A DNA stretch of 25,990 nucleotides, taken from the IMG/VR virus record IMGVR_UViG_3300037472_000175, positions 1-25,990 of that record; one strand, given 5' to 3'. The DNA comes from a virus. Below the pieces are notes generated by a model. The model saw only the letters and a list, made by a program, of their open reading frames with translations. It was not told where the DNA came from and did not search any database. Shown here in pieces: positions 22,097 through 25,990 of the stretch (the stretch's first letter is position 1; every line of letters begins with the position of its first letter). The position numbers were made by a program, and so were the translations under genes.

Positions 22097-22357
22097 ATGG
22101 CCCGCGGACTCTTTATCACTGGTTTCACGATTTCCGAGGTGCTCGCCATCCAGCAGCGGGCGAAGGAATTTCTGATCGAAGGCAAAACCCTCATGACCTG
22201 GAACGAGGCCGGCAGCTCGGCTTCGAAGCAGTTCACGATGCCTGTCGATCAGGTCCTTGAAGAATGTGGCCATGCGCTCCGCGTCCTTGATCCGGCCACC
22301 TACGGCAAACCCCGCATCGCCGTCGCATCCTTCATCTCCGGCTACCTCCCGAAATGA
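22097..22357 (+). CDS. Head-tail joining protein, gpW-like by position
   Basis: An 86-residue helical protein. It reads EVLAIQQRAKEFLIEGKTLMT, then a Gly/Ser turn, a beta-like KQFTMPVDQVLEECGHAL and a final helix. Size, helix-hairpin-helix layout and position between terminase and portal match lambda gpW, although sequence identity is not evident. It overlaps the portal start as ATGA. The ATG has no strong ribosome site; translation may depend on coupling. Confidence 0.55.
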   Translation: MARGLFITGFTISEVLAIQQRAKEFLIEGKTLMTWNEAGSSASKQFTMPVDQVLEECGHALRVLDPATYGKPRIAVASFISGYLPK

Positions 22358-23796
22358 ACCGCCTCAAGCACATCGCGCACCTGCTTTTGCCGCCGATCCT
22401 TCTTCCGAAGGCATGGGGATCACCCTACGAGTCGGCAAACTGGTCGCCCCGCCGTGGCAGCGTGCCGGGGGCATCGCCCACCGACGCGCGCAACGAGCTC
22501 ACGCCGGGTGTCCGCACCGAGTTGGTTCGCAAGTCGCGCTACATGCACAAGAACTCCGGGTTCGTGCGCGAGCTCGTCGCGAACATGGCGATCTACTCGA
22601 CGGGCGACGGCATTCGCGTGCAAGCACAGTCGCCAGATCCTGAGTGGAACCGTGCTGCGGAGGCGTATTTCGCAATGTGGTCGCCACGCTGTGAAGTGAC
22701 TCGCCGCTTCTCGTTTGAGGAATGCCAGGCGCTCGTCTGCCGGGGCATGGACATCGACGGCGAATACTTCATCCACAAGACCCGCGACGCTCAGGGCGAA
22801 CCACGCATCCAGTTGATCGAGTCCCACCGAGTCGGCGATCAGTTCGGCTCGCAGGAAACCATCGACGGTGTCGGTCTCGACGCATGGGGTGCTCCGGTTT
22901 TCTATCGGATGCTGGAGGACAGTGGAAAAAACCGCGATCTGGCCGCCGACTCTATCCTTCACATCCACGAACCGGAATGGGCGGGTGGAGTGCGTTCGCA
23001 TCCAACGATCCAGCATTCGATCAACCATGTGCTCGACGAGATGGAATTGCTCGCGCTGGAAAAACACGCGGTGAAGGACAACGCGGATGTGTCCCGCATC
23101 TTGAAAACGGCGCGTGGCGAAATTGATGACAATGGCGATTTCGTGGTCGGTGGCGCGGCAACCGGTAATGATTCGAGTGACCCGGTTTCACTGCAACGCA
23201 TCGTGGGTGGAAAACTGATAGCTCTCAAACCCGACGAGTCTCTCGACAGTTTCCAATCTAATCGCCCATCGCCCACGTTCACAGGTTTCCTCGAACACCT
23301 GCGTCGTGATTCCGCACTTGGGGTGATTCCCTTCGAGTTCGTGGCAGATTCGAGCAAGATCGGCGGCGCGGGTGTTAGATTGATTGTCGCCAAGGCGGAT
23401 CGCAGGTTCTCCTTCCGCCAGATGATCCTTGAAAGCCGCCTCATCAAGCCGGTGTGGGCCTACGTGATCGGCGATGCCATCGCACGAGGACTTCTGCCGC
23501 CCATCGAAGGATGGTGGAAAATCTGCACGGTTCCTCCCAAACGGGTGACCGTGGATGCAGGACGCGAGGCCCAACAGAACCGCGCCGATGTTGAGATGGG
23601 ACTCAAGACTCTCTCGGATCACTTCAACGAACAGGGCGCGGACTTCGGCGAGGAAATCGAACGCCGCGCCAGCGATGCGAAACTGATCCTCGAAACGGCG
23701 GCGAAACATGGTGTGCCAGTGGAAATGCTCTGGAAGCCGTCTGGCAGTCCGTTGACACCACCGACCGGGCGTGAACCCGGTTCTTCAACATCGTGA
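22354..23796 (+). CDS. Portal protein, lambda family (GpB-like)
   Basis: A 480-residue portal forming the dodecameric DNA channel of the head. It shows lambda-portal features: an early SPRRGSVPGASPTDAR, then ELVRKSRYMHKNSGFVREL and a central GMDIDGEYFIHK, QLIESHRVGDQFG and IQHSINHVLDEMELLALEK. The C-terminal part is helical and ends in a short Pro/Gly-rich tail. It overlaps the protease gene by 26 bases. Length is slightly under lambda gpB, which is usual for this family. Confidence 0.88.
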   Translation: MNRLKHIAHLLLPPILLPKAWGSPYESANWSPRRGSVPGASPTDARNELTPGVRTELVRKSRYMHKNSGFVRELVANMAIYSTGDGIRVQAQSPDPEWNRAAEAYFAMWSPRCEVTRRFSFEECQALVCRGMDIDGEYFIHKTRDAQGEPRIQLIESHRVGDQFGSQETIDGVGLDAWGAPVFYRMLEDSGKNRDLAADSILHIHEPEWAGGVRSHPTIQHSINHVLDEMELLALEKHAVKDNADVSRILKTARGEIDDNGDFVVGGAATGNDSSDPVSLQRIVGGKLIALKPDESLDSFQSNRPSPTFTGFLEHLRRDSALGVIPFEFVADSSKIGGAGVRLIVAKADRRFSFRQMILESRLIKPVWAYVIGDAIARGLLPPIEGWWKICTVPPKRVTVDAGREAQQNRADVEMGLKTLSDHFNEQGADFGEEIERRASDAKLILETAAKHGVPVEMLWKPSGSPLTPPTGREPGSSTS

Positions 23797-25084
23797 GTGG
23801 CTGATCCAGCCTGATGCCCTGCAATCCATGGCCGCATCATTGCGGGGACTGGTGGATCGCGGTGGCTTTCTTCCGAAGCAGGCATCCGAAAGCCCGCTGT
23901 TATCCATCGAAGACGGCATCGGCGTGGTCGCCATCGAAGGCCCTATCCTGCGAAAGCCCGATCTCTTCGCTCGGATTTTCTTCGGGGCCACCAGTTCTGA
24001 GGACATCGGCGCGGCGCTCCGCGAGGCAGCGGGGCGAGATGACATCAAGGCGGTGTTTCTCAACATCGACTCGCCGGGAGGAACCGTGGCCGGCACGCCG
24101 GAACTGGCGAATGCCGTTGCCGCCCTCGACAAGAAGAAGCCGGTTTACGCCTTCTCGTCCGGCCTGATGTGTTCGGCGGCCTACTGGATCGCAAGTCAGG
24201 CCCGCGCCATCTACGCCACGCCCTCCGCACAGGTCGGCTCCATCGGAGTGGTGCAAGCGGTGATCGACAATTCCGCTGCCCTCGATAGTGCGGGCATCAA
24301 GGTCGAGGTCTTCGCCGTCGGCAAATACAAGGCGATGGGCGCACCCGGCACGCCGCTCACCGACGATCAGCGCGAACTCATTTCCGCCAACCTCGCGGAA
24401 ATCGCCGGGGAGTTCCATGTGGCGGTTCTGGCAAAGGGTCGTGCGATTCCTGCCGAGGCGATGGAAGGACAAACCTTCAGCGGCAAGCAGGCCCAGCGTA
24501 ACAACCTCGCGGGCATGGTTTCCGACCGCGCCGAAGCGATGCGCCGTCTGCGCGTTTATCATGCGGCGGTTGACACGGGCGCACGGTCAATGGACACCAC
24601 CATCGAAGACCAGTTAGCCGAAGCCCGCACCCAGGTCACCGACCTCCAGCGGGACCACCAAGCTCAAACCGAGCTACTCAACGAGGCATCCACCAGCGTC
24701 GATTCACTGCGCGGCGAAGTTGAATTGCTCGCAGCTGAAATCGACACGCTCAAAGCGGAGCGCGATGAGGTGAAAAACCAAGCTGCCAATCTCATCACCG
24801 AGCGAGATGGAGTGAAGGCACAAGTCGGCTCGATGAAAACCCGCATCACCGAGCTTGAAGCATCGCAGTGCGACTTTGATCGGAAGTTGCAACTTGAAGT
24901 TGCCCGCGTCGTCGCCTCCACCGGCACCACGATGCCCGCCCATGTGACGCCTGCTGGAGATGCCTCCCAGGCAGCAGATCTCCACGCTCGCTTCGCCGCC
25001 ATCACCGATCCCGCCGAGCAAACCGCCTTCTGGCGCAAACTCACCCCGGAACAACAAGCCCTCATCCTCAAACACCAAGCCTGA
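23771..25084 (+). CDS. S49 (SppA/ClpP-like) head maturation protease with scaffold-like tail
   Basis: A 437-residue fusion. Residues 45-260 are an S49 protease like lambda gpC: FLNIDSPGGTVAGTPEL, MCSAAYWIAS with Ser135 and GKYKAMGAPG with Lys187 as the Ser-Lys dyad. Residues 275-380 are a long coiled coil (Glu/Gln/Leu heptads), and the last 45 are Pro/Ala-rich, resembling the Nu3 scaffold. A Met at residue 274 (24590) could start a separate scaffold product, as Nu3 does in lambda. The start is GTG, inside the portal gene; Met20 (23828) is an alternative. Confidence 0.85.
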   Translation: MNPVLQHREWLIQPDALQSMAASLRGLVDRGGFLPKQASESPLLSIEDGIGVVAIEGPILRKPDLFARIFFGATSSEDIGAALREAAGRDDIKAVFLNIDSPGGTVAGTPELANAVAALDKKKPVYAFSSGLMCSAAYWIASQARAIYATPSAQVGSIGVVQAVIDNSAALDSAGIKVEVFAVGKYKAMGAPGTPLTDDQRELISANLAEIAGEFHVAVLAKGRAIPAEAMEGQTFSGKQAQRNNLAGMVSDRAEAMRRLRVYHAAVDTGARSMDTTIEDQLAEARTQVTDLQRDHQAQTELLNEASTSVDSLRGEVELLAAEIDTLKAERDEVKNQAANLITERDGVKAQVGSMKTRITELEASQCDFDRKLQLEVARVVASTGTTMPAHVTPAGDASQAADLHARFAAITDPAEQTAFWRKLTPEQQALILKHQA

Positions 25085-25093
25085 TAGAAAGCC

Positions 25094-25990
25094 ATGTCCA
25101 ACACCCTTACCAACGTCAAAGACATCAAGGTCGCCCAACGGGCGCTCCAGCCCTTTATGTCGAACCTTCTGCCGGTCACGTCGTTCTCCACCGACTTCAG
25201 TCCGCAGCCTGCCGAAAAGTTAGACACCGTGCGTGTTCCGCTTGTCGGCTCGCCCAGCACGTCGAGCGACTTCGCCGGTGACTATTCAGCCAATGCTGAT
25301 TCCACGGTCACCGTGGTTCCCGTCACGCTCAACCGCCACAAATACAAGACCGTCCACGTCACCGCCAAGGAATCCGCCGAGACTTCGCTCAACGTGCTCG
25401 AAACCTTGGTGGAAGCAGCCGCCCAGCAACTCGCCCAAGACGTGCTGGTGGACATCTTCAGTTGCATCACGCTGGCCAACTTCGGCGCTCCGGGAATCGC
25501 CGCTCTCGCCCCCACCGCCTTCGATTACAAGAAGGTGCTCAGTCTGCGCGAAGCCTGCGGCAATGCCAAGATGCCGCCCAACCCGCGCTCGCTGGTGCTC
25601 GACGCCGGCTACTACACCAACATGCTCGCCGATGACGTGGTGGCCAAGAGCTTCAACTTGAACCTCAACGCCCCGGCCGTCACCGAAGGCATGGTCAAGC
25701 GGCTCGCCGGATTCAACCTGCATGAGACGTCGCTCATCCCGTCGGATCATGCGGAAAAGCTCGTTGGCTTCGCAGCCCATTCCAGTGCCGTCGCCGTGGC
25801 CATGCGCTACCTCCAACCGGTGGCTGACTACCAAGAGGCCGGGGCCGTCACCGATCCCACTACGGGCATGACCTTCGGCTACCTGCGCTTCACCGACACC
25901 CGCGCCAACAAGATCTTCATCACCCTCGAATGTCTCTACGGCTTCGCCCCGGCGAAAACCGACGCCCTCAAGCGGATCGTCAAACCATAA
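25094..25990 (+). CDS. Major capsid protein (HK97 fold, putative)
   Basis: A 298-residue protein in the position of lambda gpE, directly after the protease-scaffold gene with nine bases between. The N-terminal arm leads into FSPQPAEKLDTVRVPL, then KYKTVHVTAKESAE and LVEAAAQQLAQDVLVDIF (spine-helix-like), NPRSLVLDAGYYTNML, and a beta-rich C-terminus with FGYLRFTDTRANKIFI. These fit coat proteins of the HK97 fold. No separate decoration gene lies between it and the protease. The stop codon is the last triplet of the window. Confidence 0.8.
   Translation: MSNTLTNVKDIKVAQRALQPFMSNLLPVTSFSTDFSPQPAEKLDTVRVPLVGSPSTSSDFAGDYSANADSTVTVVPVTLNRHKYKTVHVTAKESAETSLNVLETLVEAAAQQLAQDVLVDIFSCITLANFGAPGIAALAPTAFDYKKVLSLREACGNAKMPPNPRSLVLDAGYYTNMLADDVVAKSFNLNLNAPAVTEGMVKRLAGFNLHETSLIPSDHAEKLVGFAAHSSAVAVAMRYLQPVADYQEAGAVTDPTTGMTFGYLRFTDTRANKIFITLECLYGFAPAKTDALKRIVKP

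Noticed and set aside
21206-22273. 355-residue minus-strand frame over the lysis genes
   Set aside because: Antisense to the M15 zinc site and to ATGA-coupled genes; no recognisable fold.
1-25990. CRISPR array, insertion sequence, integrase or attachment site
   Set aside because: No regularly spaced repeats, transposase motifs, recombinase motifs or long terminal repeats were seen by eye.

Overview
The window is a GC-rich stretch of a tailed bacteriophage or prophage with siphovirus-like, lambda-type head genes. It holds about forty tightly packed genes, mostly on the + strand and mostly joined by ATGA or TAATG stop/start overlaps. No integrase, attachment site, chromosomal flank or rRNA is visible, so free phage and prophage cannot be told apart. 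The host cannot be fixed from the sequence. The protein style (GpA terminase, DUF2786 protein, stand-alone ParB genes, plasmid-type small proteins) made me think of Verrucomicrobiota or a related GC-rich Gram-negative host, but that is an impression only.

Layout. (1) 1-6519 is a replication/recombination operon: a palindromic repeat region, a RecA-like AAA ATPase, a PD-(D/E)XK nuclease with a four-cysteine cluster, a DUF669/SSB-like protein, a small unknown, an SF2 helicase and a primase-helicase fusion. (2) 6520-9202 holds an AT-richer operator-like region, an HTH protein, an LmbU-like regulator, an initiator-tRNA-like element, a small unknown, a stop-interrupted HNH homing endonuclease and a DUF559-like endonuclease. 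(3) 9180-10559 is the only minus-strand block: two small proteins and an amidoligase. (4) 10560-15354 is a run of small accessory genes with an ATP-dependent DNA ligase, a DUF2786 protein and a clamp-loader-like AAA+ protein. Three genes here carry a near-identical leader of about 70 bp with a 9-codon micro-ORF. (5) 15344-18703 is a candidate DNA or nucleoside modification cassette: ParB, double-ParB plus methyltransferase, HAD phosphatase and a CmoA-like carboxy-SAM synthase. (6) 18700-25990 is packaging, lysis and head: Nu1-like small terminase, GpA-like large terminase, membrane protein, M15 endolysin, gpW-like joiner, lambda portal, S49 protease with scaffold tail, and major capsid protein.

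The most notable observations are the three-copy leader with a conserved micro-ORF ending QTGR-stop, the initiator-tRNA-like element with a collapsed D-arm, and the ParB/methyltransferase/HAD/CmoA cassette. Three reading-frame lesions are also visible: TAA in the HNH gene, TGA near the start of the large terminase, and a probable +1 shift at a C6 run before the CmoA-like gene. They could mean decay, assembly error or recoding. All family names come from motif reading by eye; no database search was run.
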